Part shown: positions 25,439 to 33,711 of the stretch, one piece after another | Layout: each line of letters opens with the position of its first letter | How positions within the stretch are numbered: the stretch's first letter is position 1 | Assembly (NCBI GenBank): GCA_964454975.1 | Contig: CAYVVD010000004.1 | Span: forward strand, 1 to 64,000 | Direction of reading: 5' to 3' | From: CAYVVD01 sp964454975 | Lineage (GTDB): Bacteria > Bacteroidota > Ignavibacteria > Kapaibacteriales > UBA2268 | DNA length: 64,000 nt | Position numbers and translations under genes: made by a program | The notes under the pieces: generated by a model | Database searches by the model: none | What the model saw: only the letters and a program-made list of their open reading frames with translations | Told to the model about the DNA's origin: nothing

Positions 25439-26128
25439 ATGTATATAATATTAATTCTTATTGTTTTGTTTTCATCTTTTACTTTAGCTCAACAACCTGG
25501 CCCGGAAAGAGGAAACTTCGATCCCGATTCTAACTTTGTATTCAAATCTCCAAGGCCACTACTTGATTTGGAGGGAAATAAAGGCGAGCTAAATAATACA
25601 TTTGGTGCTAATCTAACATTCTCAGAAAGCGGTTTTGGCTTTGGTATTTTTTGGGGGCAGAAGTTTGGTTCAAATATACAAGGAACGATAGAAGCCTTTG
25701 GATCAGGAGTAAGAAATGCAGATGAATTTGACCAGTGGAACGGATATGAATGGCGTGTTCCAAACAAGGTGAACAGATTATTCATGTTTCCATTGATGGC
25801 AGGCATCAATTACCAGGTACTCGAAGATAAGATATTCGACTCGTTTAAACCTTATATATCTGCTGGCGCAGGTACAGCTTTTATCATCGCTGCTCCTTAT
25901 GAAAGAGAATTTTTTGATTCATTTTCACACGCAGATACTTATTGGAAACCGGGCGGGTACTTTGGGCTTGGCGCTAAGTTTGGCGGTATTGGAAGAAGCC
26001 ACCAGGGAATAAGCATCAGGTATTACATAATACCATTCGGAGGCGATGGCCTGGAGAGCTTGGCAGGCTTGCCAATAAAGGACTTCGGTGGATTGTTTAT
26101 AAATCTGAGCCTTGGTGTCAATTATTGA
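25439..26128 (+). CDS. outer membrane beta-barrel protein
   Basis: This is a 229-residue exported protein: signal peptide ending near LAQQ, then alternating hydrophobic strands with Gly and aromatic residues (LTFSESGFGFGIFWGQKFG, FGLGAKFGGIG) and the last strand LFINLSLGVNY, which resembles the end of an eight-stranded outer membrane barrel. No conserved catalytic motif is recognised. It converges with the histidine kinase gene; the stop codons abut without a gap. Function unknown; it could be an OmpA-like or OprF-like small barrel. Confidence 0.7.
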   Translation: MYIILILIVLFSSFTLAQQPGPERGNFDPDSNFVFKSPRPLLDLEGNKGELNNTFGANLTFSESGFGFGIFWGQKFGSNIQGTIEAFGSGVRNADEFDQWNGYEWRVPNKVNRLFMFPLMAGINYQVLEDKIFDSFKPYISAGAGTAFIIAAPYEREFFDSFSHADTYWKPGGYFGLGAKFGGIGRSHQGISIRYYIIPFGGDGLESLAGLPIKDFGGLFINLSLGVNY

Positions 26129-27250
26129 TTATAGCCCATTCTTTAATAAACCTCTGTCAACATGTAACTGGTATGTTATTATAGTTCCTTCGCCTTCAAC
26201 ACTCTGAATATTAAACAGGCCATCGTGGATTTCTACAAGTTTTTTCGCAATGATTAGTCCGAGACCAACTCCCTGTTGCTCGTAAATAGTACGCTCAAAT
26301 TGAATATAAGCGCCAACATTTCTGATTTGCTCCTGGCTCATCCCTCGGCCACGGTCTCTTATTTTAATTTGAAACATATCGCCCTCCATGGAGAGGTCAA
26401 TGTTGATTTTTGTTCCCTTATCTGAAAACTTAAGGGCATTATCCAAGAGCTCATCAAATATTTTATAAAAACTCTCGGTAGAAATTTCAACAGCAAGGTG
26501 CTCAACTATTCCATTGACTTCAACATCGTCAAGCCTTTCTTGCTTTTGGGCAAAATTCGCCGCCATATCGTATATCATTGCTCCTGGTTCGTCAGTCTTA
26601 GAATTGCGAAGTTGGCGTCGTTTCTCAGGGTTGGCGATAAATGAATCTATGCGGATATAAATAAGAAAATTCTCCGTGATTCGTATAAGACGCTGGGATG
26701 AGTTGATTATATCATTTGATAACTCCCGGATTTCCTCAGCAGGAACTTTTTCACTGTGATTGAAGAGGTATTTTGCCGAACCAACAACCTGGTTGAGAAC
26801 GGTCCTGAATTCATGGGGAAGGGCATAGGATACACTTCTGCCTACTTCCTGAACCTTATCCTGTAGTTGCTTTTCAATATTCTTATGTTTCGTCCACTGC
26901 GCATCAATTGCTTTTATCAACTCATCGCGAGTGTAGGGCTTTACAAGAAAATCGTCAGCGCCTTTTTCCATTCCGAGTCGCATATTTGCTTTTTCTGTAA
27001 ATGCAGTAAGGAATATAAACGGAGTGGTAGAAGTTTCGATCTCGCCCCTTAGCCTCTCAAGAACGCCATATCCGTCAAGATTTGGCATTGATATATCGCA
27101 AAGGATCAGGTCCGGTTTATTTTGAAGAGCGATGTTAATACCTTCCATTCCGTCTGCTGCCGTGAAGACATCATACCCTTCAAATTTCAGTAATGTTGAT
27201 GTGCTTTCGAGTATAAACTCTGCATCATCAATTACAAGGATCTTTTTCAT
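26129..27250 (-). CDS. receiver-first histidine kinase (REC-HisKA-HATPase)
   Basis: This is a 373-residue soluble signalling protein. Residues 1-120 are a receiver domain with Asp8/Asp9, phosphoacceptor Asp52 in LILCDISMPNLDG, Thr82 and Lys104 (VKPY). Residues 130-205 form the dimerisation/phosphoacceptor domain with His146 in the H-box PHEFRT. Residues 250-370 are the ATPase with N-box DELLDNALKFS (Asn271), G1 DRGRGMS and G2 GVGLGL. There is no membrane segment or sensor domain, so input must come by phosphotransfer to the receiver. The order is the reverse of ordinary hybrid kinases. Start ATG at 27250. No cognate regulator is adjacent; the Hpt protein 3 kb downstream is a candidate partner. 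Confidence 0.93.
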   Translation of the reverse strand: MKKILVIDDAEFILESTSTLLKFEGYDVFTAADGMEGINIALQNKPDLILCDISMPNLDGYGVLERLRGEIETSTTPFIFLTAFTEKANMRLGMEKGADDFLVKPYTRDELIKAIDAQWTKHKNIEKQLQDKVQEVGRSVSYALPHEFRTVLNQVVGSAKYLFNHSEKVPAEEIRELSNDIINSSQRLIRITENFLIYIRIDSFIANPEKRRQLRNSKTDEPGAMIYDMAANFAQKQERLDDVEVNGIVEHLAVEISTESFYKIFDELLDNALKFSDKGTKINIDLSMEGDMFQIKIRDRGRGMSQEQIRNVGAYIQFERTIYEQQGVGLGLIIAKKLVEIHDGLFNIQSVEGEGTIITYQLHVDRGLLKNGL

Positions 27251-27401
27251 CTATGCTATTCTAAAGTGTTTACAACAAGCCTAAATTATGGGATTACAAC
27301 AATTTATCAAATTAGTTCTTTTTAATTATATTAATTCAGCTTCAGGTGGGGGGCACCTTTTCAACAAGAAGATTAAGAAGTTGTTAAGAACTTGTTAACA
27401 T

Positions 27402-28964
27402 GTGGAATCATTCTACTTCCTGAAATCGTCTTATTTAAGTAGTTTGACTTCCGCTACGGTTTGCGATGACTTCACAGAATTTATTAAAACGGGTGTTGTT
27501 TTGGCTGATAATGCGTTAAGAAATTATAAATCTTCTGGTGAATCAGATAAACCATCAGGAAAGTTACTCTCCCTCGGGAATAAAATACCGCCTCATTCAA
27601 TAGATGCCGAAGTCGCGGTAATCGGTTCTTTAATGCTGGACAGGCAAGCTATTTCAAAAGTTATCGAAATCTTGACCGAGGAAAGCTTTTACGTAGAGCG
27701 TCATCGGGTGATATACAAAGCTATTATGTTAATGTTCAACGAGAACATCAGCGTTGACCTGATTACATTGAACGACAGGCTTACCAAAAACGGCGACCTT
27801 GACAATGCGGGAGGGCCCTATTACCTGTCAAAAATTAACGAGCAGACTCCTTCATCAGCTCACGTTGAGCACCATGCGTATATCGTGCAGGAGAAATTCC
27901 TCAAACGAAAGCTCATCCAGGTTTCGGGTGAGATTCTCGAGAATGGCTACGACGATACAAAAGATGCACTCGAGGAAATTGATATTGCCGAGAGCAAAAT
28001 ATTTGAAATTGCCGAAAAACGTTTCAGAAAAAGCTATACACACATCAAAAAGCTAGCTCACGATACGTACAACATCATTGAAGAGTTACAGGAAAGGCAG
28101 GACACCGGATTAACAGGAATCCCGTCCGGATTCAAAGACCTGGACAATCTGCTTGGTGGTTTCCAAAATTCAGATTTTATTATAATTGCTGGCAGGCCAA
28201 GCATGGGTAAGACAGCGCTCGCGCTTTCGATTGCCCGCAACACATCGCTAGAATACAAAAATCCTGTAGCTTTCTTTTCGATAGAGATGGCATCATCCCA
28301 GCTTGTGATCAGACTGCTGAGCGCAGAAGCAAAGATAAATCAGCAGAACATCCGTACGGGCAAGTTAAAGAGCTCTGATACTCATAAAATTATCCAGGCA
28401 CTTGGTAGGCTCTCCGATTCCCCGCTCTATATTGATGACAGCCCGATGCTTTCCATTCTTGAGCTTCGCGCCAAATGCCGCCGCCTTAAAGCAGAGCACG
28501 GCATCAAAATGGTTGTGGTAGACTATCTCCAGCTTGTGATGGCGCCAAAATCAGAAAGTCGCGAACGCGAAATTTCGATAATTTCTCAATCCATGAAACA
28601 GATTGCAAAGGAGCTTGAAATTCCTGTGATTGCCCTTGCTCAGCTTAACCGTGCAGTTGAATCCAGGACAGACAAACGACCGATGCTATCAGACCTGCGG
28701 GAGTCAGGCAGTATAGAGCAGGATGCGGACGTAGTTATGTTTGTCCACAGGCCCGAGCATTACGGCCAGCAGAAATTCAGCGATGACAGGCCGACAGAAG
28801 GAGTTGCTGAAATAATCGTAGGCAAGCAGAGGAACGGTCCCACGGGTATAGCCAGGATTGCATTCATGAAAGATTTCGCCAGGTTTGAAAATCTGACTTA
28901 TGACACGGAGGTCCCTCCGGATATTGACGGCATGGAGGATGAAGAGGATGCTGCCCCGTTCTAA
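27402..28964 (+). CDS. dnaB: replicative DNA helicase
   Basis: DnaB is the hexameric 5'-3' helicase that unwinds DNA at the fork. The N-terminal domain begins at about residue 61 (KIPPHSIDAEVAVIGSLMLD), followed by the linker and RecA-like motor with IAGRPSMGKTALAL (Walker A), AFFSIEMAS, VVVDYLQL (Walker B) and the arginine-finger region, ending in an acidic tail EDEEDAAPF. The open frame starts at a GTG and gives a 60-residue Ser-rich extension with no homology I recognise, so the real start may lie further in, for example at the TTG codon of VVLADN. No intein is present. A terminator follows the stop. Confidence 0.96.
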   Translation: MESFYFLKSSYLSSLTSATVCDDFTEFIKTGVVLADNALRNYKSSGESDKPSGKLLSLGNKIPPHSIDAEVAVIGSLMLDRQAISKVIEILTEESFYVERHRVIYKAIMLMFNENISVDLITLNDRLTKNGDLDNAGGPYYLSKINEQTPSSAHVEHHAYIVQEKFLKRKLIQVSGEILENGYDDTKDALEEIDIAESKIFEIAEKRFRKSYTHIKKLAHDTYNIIEELQERQDTGLTGIPSGFKDLDNLLGGFQNSDFIIIAGRPSMGKTALALSIARNTSLEYKNPVAFFSIEMASSQLVIRLLSAEAKINQQNIRTGKLKSSDTHKIIQALGRLSDSPLYIDDSPMLSILELRAKCRRLKAEHGIKMVVVDYLQLVMAPKSESREREISIISQSMKQIAKELEIPVIALAQLNRAVESRTDKRPMLSDLRESGSIEQDADVVMFVHRPEHYGQQKFSDDRPTEGVAEIIVGKQRNGPTGIARIAFMKDFARFENLTYDTEVPPDIDGMEDEEDAAPF

Positions 28965-28970
28965 GAAGAG

Positions 28971-29002
28971 AAAACCCTCTCGCTGAAAACGGGAGGGTTT
29001 TT
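28971..29002 (+). terminator. intrinsic terminator after dnaB
   Basis: AAACCCTC on the left arm (from 28972) pairs with GAGGGTTT on the right (28993-29000), closing a short loop, followed by TT. It ends the dnaB transcript. Confidence 0.75.
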
Positions 29003-29155
29003 GTAATAAGTCAATTAATTCTACCAAGTTTGCTCACTTTCAAGGCTTCTTTCTTAACCAAAGTTCATATCGTTTTGTAAATATGCAAACCATTGGTATA
29101 TCAATGAGATACCAGCTTCCGAAGGTGTGACATCGTCAATCATTACATCAGCGCA

Positions 29156-30097
29156 TCAATTCTCGGCGAGCCAGCGCTCAGCGTCAATTGCCGCTGAGCA
29201 GCCGCTGCCGGCAGCAGTTACAGCCTGGCGGTAAACATGGTCTTGTGCGTCGCCACAGGCGAATACACCCGGAATATTTGTATAAGTTGATTTGCCCTTT
29301 GTGATAAGATAGCCGGTTTCGTCCATGTGGAGCATGCCTTTGAACAGCTCTGTGTTAGGTTTGTGGCCGATTGCCAGAAAAACTCCGTCAGCAGTATGTT
29401 CAGTCACTTCATTTAACCTCAGGTTACGGATTTTAACGCCGGTCAGCTTTTTGATGCTATTTGTCTGCTCGCCGGTAAATTCGCTGATAACGGAATCGAG
29501 GATAAAATCTATCTTCGGGTTCTTCTGAGCACGCTCAACCATAATCTTTGATGCGCGAAATTCCTGCCTGCGGTGTACGATAGTTACGGATTCTGCAAAG
29601 TTTGTCAAGAATGTTGCCTCTTCCATTGCTGTGTCACCGCCACCGACAACAAATACTTTCTGGTTTTTGTAGAAGAAACCATCGCAGGTAGCACAAGCGG
29701 AAATACCATAACCGAAGTACTCCTTTTCACTTTCAGAATTAAGCCGCTTTGCTGTTGCGCCTGTTGCAATTATCACTGCATCTGCAGAGTATTCTTTTTC
29801 TTTGTCCGACCATAGCTTAAACGGCCTTTCAGAAAAATCAACCTTTGTAATTGTTTCGTAGATTGATTTTGCCCCAAAGCGTTGTGCCTGTTTGCGGAAC
29901 ACTTCCATCATTTCGGGTCCCTGTATTCCATCAGGAAAACCCGGATAATTTTCAACATCGGTAGTGATTGTTAACTGGCCGCCGGGTTGCTGTCCCTCGA
30001 AAATAACTGTGTCAAGATTTGCCCTGCCTGCATATAAAGCAGCTGTAAAACCCGCGGGGCCTGTTCCGATAATAATTATTCTGTGATGTTCACCCAT
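29156..30097 (-). CDS. trxB: thioredoxin-disulfide reductase
   Basis: This flavoprotein reduces thioredoxin with NADPH in the cytoplasm. The FAD site is IIIIGTGPAGFTAALYAGR, and the redox-active disulfide is Cys135-Ala-Thr-Cys138 in SACATCDG. The NADPH site is VFVVGGGDTAMEEA with HRRQEFRAS, and the C-terminal FAD motif is GVFACGDAQDHVYRQA. At 313 residues it has the bacterial low-molecular-weight TrxR size. The ATG is preceded by GGAAAG. No thioredoxin gene is next to it. It is separate from the queG/Rieske pair upstream by 90 bases on the same strand, so it may be in the same transcript or have its own promoter. Confidence 0.97.
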   Translation of the reverse strand: MGEHHRIIIIGTGPAGFTAALYAGRANLDTVIFEGQQPGGQLTITTDVENYPGFPDGIQGPEMMEVFRKQAQRFGAKSIYETITKVDFSERPFKLWSDKEKEYSADAVIIATGATAKRLNSESEKEYFGYGISACATCDGFFYKNQKVFVVGGGDTAMEEATFLTNFAESVTIVHRRQEFRASKIMVERAQKNPKIDFILDSVISEFTGEQTNSIKKLTGVKIRNLRLNEVTEHTADGVFLAIGHKPNTELFKGMLHMDETGYLITKGKSTYTNIPGVFACGDAQDHVYRQAVTAAGSGCSAAIDAERWLAEN

Positions 30098-30187
30098 TTT
30101 TTCTTTCCTTCAATTTTCCATTTCGCAATTTAATGAAATTAATGCTTAAAATTAATATTGCTATGCAGCAATACAGACGTTTTAGAA

Positions 30188-31147
30188 TTATGAATTGTTT
30201 GCGTTATTATTAAATTTTATGAGCGCCTTTGCATTACGTTTTATTCCTGCAAGCTTAGGCCTTTTAACAGGGCTTTTTTTGAAGCGGGCGCTGAATTCTC
30301 CCTGTTCCATTTCAATTAATTTTTCAACCGGGATAAATGTTTCATCATAACGTGGGTGAAAATTTGTATCGTTTGACGGGAATGCTGATTTACTATTCCA
30401 GGGGCATACATCCTGGCAAATATCACAACCAAATGCAAAGCCGTTCAGGTTGGCGGCAATTTCCTCGGGTATTTCTCTATCCGCCTTTGCCTCGATTGTC
30501 CAGTATGAAATGCATTTGTTGGAATCAACTACATAGGGTTGTGTTATGGCTCCGGTTGGGCAGGCGTCTATACAGGCAGTGCAATTGCCGCAGAAATCGC
30601 TGATTGGGGAATCCGGCTCAAGCTTAACAGTTGTAATAATCACCGAGAGAAAAAAGAAAGAACCTGCATCCCTCGATAAAACCAAGCTGTGCTTTCCCTG
30701 CCAACCGATACCTGCACGGACTGCCCACTGCCTTTCAAGCACGGGCCCGGTATCAATATAGCACTTAAATTCACTATTCTGGTAGGATTCTTTTATTAAA
30801 GCAGACACTCGTTTCAGTTTTGGCATAAGTATGTCGTGGTAGTCATAGTTCCAGGCGTACCGGGAAATTTTTCCGGGTTTGTTAACATGCTTGTGCCCGG
30901 AATTATAGTTGTATGCAAGAACAATTACGGATAATGCACCGGGCAGTAAATCTCGAACGTCCCTTCTTTTTTCCCCATTTCGTTCCATCCAATGCATGTC
31001 TGCATTATAACCGAGTGCAAGCCACTCGTTGAATCGTTTATAATCATTATCAAAGGGTTTTGCAGAAGCAACGCCAAATTTTATAAATCCTTCATCGAAA
31101 GCTTTTTGCCTGAGTATGGATTTTAAATCAGGCATTACCTTCTCCAT
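30188..31147 (-). CDS. queG: epoxyqueuosine reductase
   Basis: QueG removes the epoxide of epoxyqueuosine in tRNA at position 34, the last step of queuosine synthesis, using cobalamin and two [4Fe-4S] clusters. The two clusters are seen in CGNCTACIDACPTGAI and CDICQDVCPWN, and the N-terminal domain contains the YKRFNEWLALGYNADMHWM region. At 319 residues the length is normal without the C-terminal HEAT extension. The ATG overlaps the end of the upstream Rieske gene by 13 bases; an alternative ATG lies four codons in. No other queuosine genes occur in the window. Confidence 0.95.
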   Translation of the reverse strand: MEKVMPDLKSILRQKAFDEGFIKFGVASAKPFDNDYKRFNEWLALGYNADMHWMERNGEKRRDVRDLLPGALSVIVLAYNYNSGHKHVNKPGKISRYAWNYDYHDILMPKLKRVSALIKESYQNSEFKCYIDTGPVLERQWAVRAGIGWQGKHSLVLSRDAGSFFFLSVIITTVKLEPDSPISDFCGNCTACIDACPTGAITQPYVVDSNKCISYWTIEAKADREIPEEIAANLNGFAFGCDICQDVCPWNSKSAFPSNDTNFHPRYDETFIPVEKLIEMEQGEFSARFKKSPVKRPKLAGIKRNAKALIKFNNNANNS

Positions 31148-31542
31148 TTTGGGATAGCTTCTATCGATGGTTTTTCAACATATACGCTGCCATTGTCTTC
31201 GAATACATCATATTTTATAAGGCTTTTTCGTCCCTGGCGAATATTGATGTTTCTGCCGGATTTTACTTCGTATGTCCACCCGTGCAGGGGACAAGTAACA
31301 TTGCCATTCCTTATAATCCCTTCGTGGATACGATCCGCATGCCTGTGTGGGCATATATTCTGAAGAGCGAAAAGTTTTCCTTCGAGGCGAAATACAGCAA
31401 CCTGCATATCAATGTCTTCAGGGAACTCAATTTTCCTGCCTTTTCCTTCGGAGATTTCATCAGACTTGCATACTTCGGCAAAAATTCGCCCCTCAACTTC
31501 AACCTCTCTAAAATTTTCCTTCTTTCTAGAAAAGATTCCCAT
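31135..31542 (-). CDS. Rieske [2Fe-2S] domain protein
   Basis: This is a 135-residue soluble protein with a Rieske cluster site: C-x-H (Cys64-Pro-His66) and C-x2-H (Cys84-Pro-Leu-His87) at the usual spacing, with ICPHRHADRIHEG and TCPLHGWTYE. No transmembrane or export signal is present, so it is a cytoplasmic ferredoxin-type Rieske protein such as those serving oxygenases or nitrite reductase small subunits (NirD-like). It overlaps queG by 13 bases, so both are co-translated; possibly it gives electrons to QueG, but this is speculation. No oxygenase partner is present. Confidence 0.9.
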   Translation of the reverse strand: MGIFSRKKENFREVEVEGRIFAEVCKSDEISEGKGRKIEFPEDIDMQVAVFRLEGKLFALQNICPHRHADRIHEGIIRNGNVTCPLHGWTYEVKSGRNINIRQGRKSLIKYDVFEDNGSVYVEKPSIEAIPKWRR

Positions 31543-31689
31543 GTATATTTGTTTCTAATAGTAACTAAAAATGAATTTAATGCGTAAACAATTTATTAAA
31601 TGAATTACGCATCTTCAATTTTAAAAGAGACGGTTTCAAATAGCCTGAAATTTTTATAACTTACAAATTCGTGAAAATTAAGTTTTGAA

Positions 31690-32061
31690 ATGGCATTTAA
31701 GTTATTCGGCAATAAAAAAGAAGAAAAGAATTACCTTGAAATGACACCACTGGCTGTGGTTAAGCACGAGGTAAACGACGAAGGGAAAGTTAATCTACTG
31801 ATACCACGCTTCAAAAGCGATTTCATGATTAAATATTTTCTCCCGAAAAACAAATCACTATACATCAGGGTAAACCTGGATGAATTTGGATCATCGACCT
31901 GGAAACTGATTGATGGAGAGACCAGGGTTGATGAAATTGGCAGGAAATTAATTGAAATATTTGGTGAAGAAGTTCATCCTGTTAACGACAGGCTTACTGA
32001 GTTTTTAACGACACTGTATTCTAATGGATTTATATCATTTAACGAATTAACTAAAAGGTGA
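31690..32061 (+). CDS. PqqD/RRE-like protein
   Basis: This is a 123-residue protein with a winged-helix RiPP-recognition-like pattern of the PqqD family: TPLAVVKHEVNDEGKVNLLIPRF in part, then LDEFGSSTWKLIDGETRVDEI, which is the conserved W-x-L-x-D-G motif, and a C-terminal helix. PqqD-family proteins hand precursor peptides to radical SAM or cyclodehydratase enzymes; neither a precursor nor such an enzyme is nearby. It is followed after three bases by the M20 dipeptidase gene, so the two are an operon. Orphan PqqD-like genes with unknown targets are common in Bacteroidota. Confidence 0.72.
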   Translation: MAFKLFGNKKEEKNYLEMTPLAVVKHEVNDEGKVNLLIPRFKSDFMIKYFLPKNKSLYIRVNLDEFGSSTWKLIDGETRVDEIGRKLIEIFGEEVHPVNDRLTEFLTTLYSNGFISFNELTKR

Positions 32062-32064
32062 AAA

Positions 32065-33528
32065 ATGGGTGAAGTATTAGGCGGATTGCAGCCAAAACCG
32101 GTATGGGATATTTTTGAAGAAATTTGCAAGTATCCAAGGCCTTCAAAGAAGGAAGAAAAGATTGCAGCATATATTTTAAAATTTGCTGAAGATTTGAATC
32201 TTGAAGTTAAAAAAGATGCTCTCGGCAACTTTGTAATAAAAAAACCGGCTACTCCCGGGATGGAAAATCGCAAAACTGTTGTTGTTCAAGGGCATATTGA
32301 CATGGTATGTGAAAAGAACAGCGATGTTGAGTTTGATTTTGACAATGACCCAATACAACCTTGGATTGATGGCGACTGGGTAAAGGCTAAAGGAACAACA
32401 CTTGGAGCTGATAATGGAATTGGAGTGGCAATGGGTATGGCTGTTTTACAATCAAAAGACCTGCAGCATCCGCCATTTGAAGTGCTCTGCACGCTTGACG
32501 AAGAGACAGGATTAACAGGAGCCATGCAGCTCGGTACTGACTTGCTTGATGCAGATATACTTATAAACCTCGATTCTGAAGAAGACGGAGCTTTCACTAT
32601 TGGTTGCGCCGGTGGATTGAACACAGCAGGACATTATAAATACGAAGCAGATACTGTTCCCGGTGAATCAGTTGCTTATAATATTGCTGTGAAAGGCCTC
32701 AAGGGCGGCCATTCAGGTATCGAAATTCATGATGGACGTGGAAATTCATTGAAATTCCTCAATAGGCTTCTATACCATCTGACTCGTAAGTTTAACATCA
32801 GGCTTGTTAGTTTTGACGGTGGGAATAAACACAATGCCATACCCCGTGAAGCTTTTGCCACTGTAGTTGTTTCATCGGCTGCTACTGCAGATTTAGAGAA
32901 GTTTATTGCCGAACATGACAAAGTTGTCAAGAGTGAATGGATTTCTAAAGAGCCGAATGTAAGCATCTCGGCAAAAAAAACAGAAATGCCATCACGGGTA
33001 ATGACTAGCCAAATGCAGACAAACCTGCTTAATTCTTTCTACGCAATGCCTCACGGACCAATCAGGATGAGTCCTGATATTGACGACCTGGTTCAGACTT
33101 CAACTAACTTCGCAATTGTTGAAACAAGAGAAGATGAAGTTTATGTTCTGACCAGCCAGAGAAGTTCCGTTGAAACTGAGAAGGGCTTCATGGAAGACAT
33201 GGTTACAGCTGCATTGGAAGCAGGCGGAGCAAATGTAACTTCCGGTGACGGTTACCCTGCTTGGCAGCCAAATGTTAAATCAGAGATACTGAACCTGGCA
33301 AAGGATATTTTTACAAAGGAATTTGGTAAAGCACCGAAAATTGAAGCAATTCATGCAGGTTTAGAGTGTGGCCTCGTTGGCGAGAAATATCCCGGTATGG
33401 ATATGCTGTCATTCGGACCGACTTTGAAAGAAGTCCATTCTCCGGATGAAATGATACAGATTTCAACAGTCCAGAATTGCTGGAAACTATTAATTGCAAT
33501 TCTTGCAAACATTCCTGAAAAGAAATAA
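32065..33528 (+). CDS. pepD: M20 family aminoacyl-histidine dipeptidase (PepD-like)
   Basis: This is a 487-residue cytoplasmic metallodipeptidase that hydrolyses Xaa-His and other dipeptides. The first half has VVVQGHIDMVCEKN (first zinc ligand His), GTTLGADNGIGVA (bridging Asp), CTLDEETGLTGA (catalytic Glu with Glu ligand) and the D-S-E-E-D-G segment. A dimerisation domain with the GGHSGIEIHDGRGN sequence follows, and C-terminal IHAGLECGL supplies the last His/Glu. Length matches PepD. It starts three bases after the PqqD-like gene with AAAGG as ribosome site. A repeat-like intergenic element follows. Confidence 0.93.
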   Translation: MGEVLGGLQPKPVWDIFEEICKYPRPSKKEEKIAAYILKFAEDLNLEVKKDALGNFVIKKPATPGMENRKTVVVQGHIDMVCEKNSDVEFDFDNDPIQPWIDGDWVKAKGTTLGADNGIGVAMGMAVLQSKDLQHPPFEVLCTLDEETGLTGAMQLGTDLLDADILINLDSEEDGAFTIGCAGGLNTAGHYKYEADTVPGESVAYNIAVKGLKGGHSGIEIHDGRGNSLKFLNRLLYHLTRKFNIRLVSFDGGNKHNAIPREAFATVVVSSAATADLEKFIAEHDKVVKSEWISKEPNVSISAKKTEMPSRVMTSQMQTNLLNSFYAMPHGPIRMSPDIDDLVQTSTNFAIVETREDEVYVLTSQRSSVETEKGFMEDMVTAALEAGGANVTSGDGYPAWQPNVKSEILNLAKDIFTKEFGKAPKIEAIHAGLECGLVGEKYPGMDMLSFGPTLKEVHSPDEMIQISTVQNCWKLLIAILANIPEKK

Positions 33529-33549
33529 TTGTTCTTATTCAGTTTTTGT

Positions 33550-33682
33550 GTGTTACATTTCGACTCCACTCAATGACACACACATAGAAAATAAATGTGT
33601 CATACTTCCTCACCAAAGGCGGGGCTTAGTATGACAAAACAAATATAGGGTGTCATTCTGAGCGGAGTCTAAGGGTGACACC
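33550..33682. repeat. palindromic intergenic element with inverted ends (REP/MITE-like)
   Basis: About 130 bases contain two inverted related ends: the left copy (33550-33580) is the reverse of the right copy (33649-33682), sharing GTGTCATT-GAG-GGAGTC. They flank a central hairpin TGTCATACT (33598-33606) with AGTATGACA (33628-33636). The right copy also forms GGTGTCA/TGACACC. The GTCATTCTGAGCGGAGTC type of sequence is a dispersed intergenic repeat in many Bacteroidota, recalled from memory. A second copy would be needed for proof. Confidence 0.55.
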
Positions 33683-33711
33683 TGATTTTTTACTACATTT
33701 AACTCTTACCA

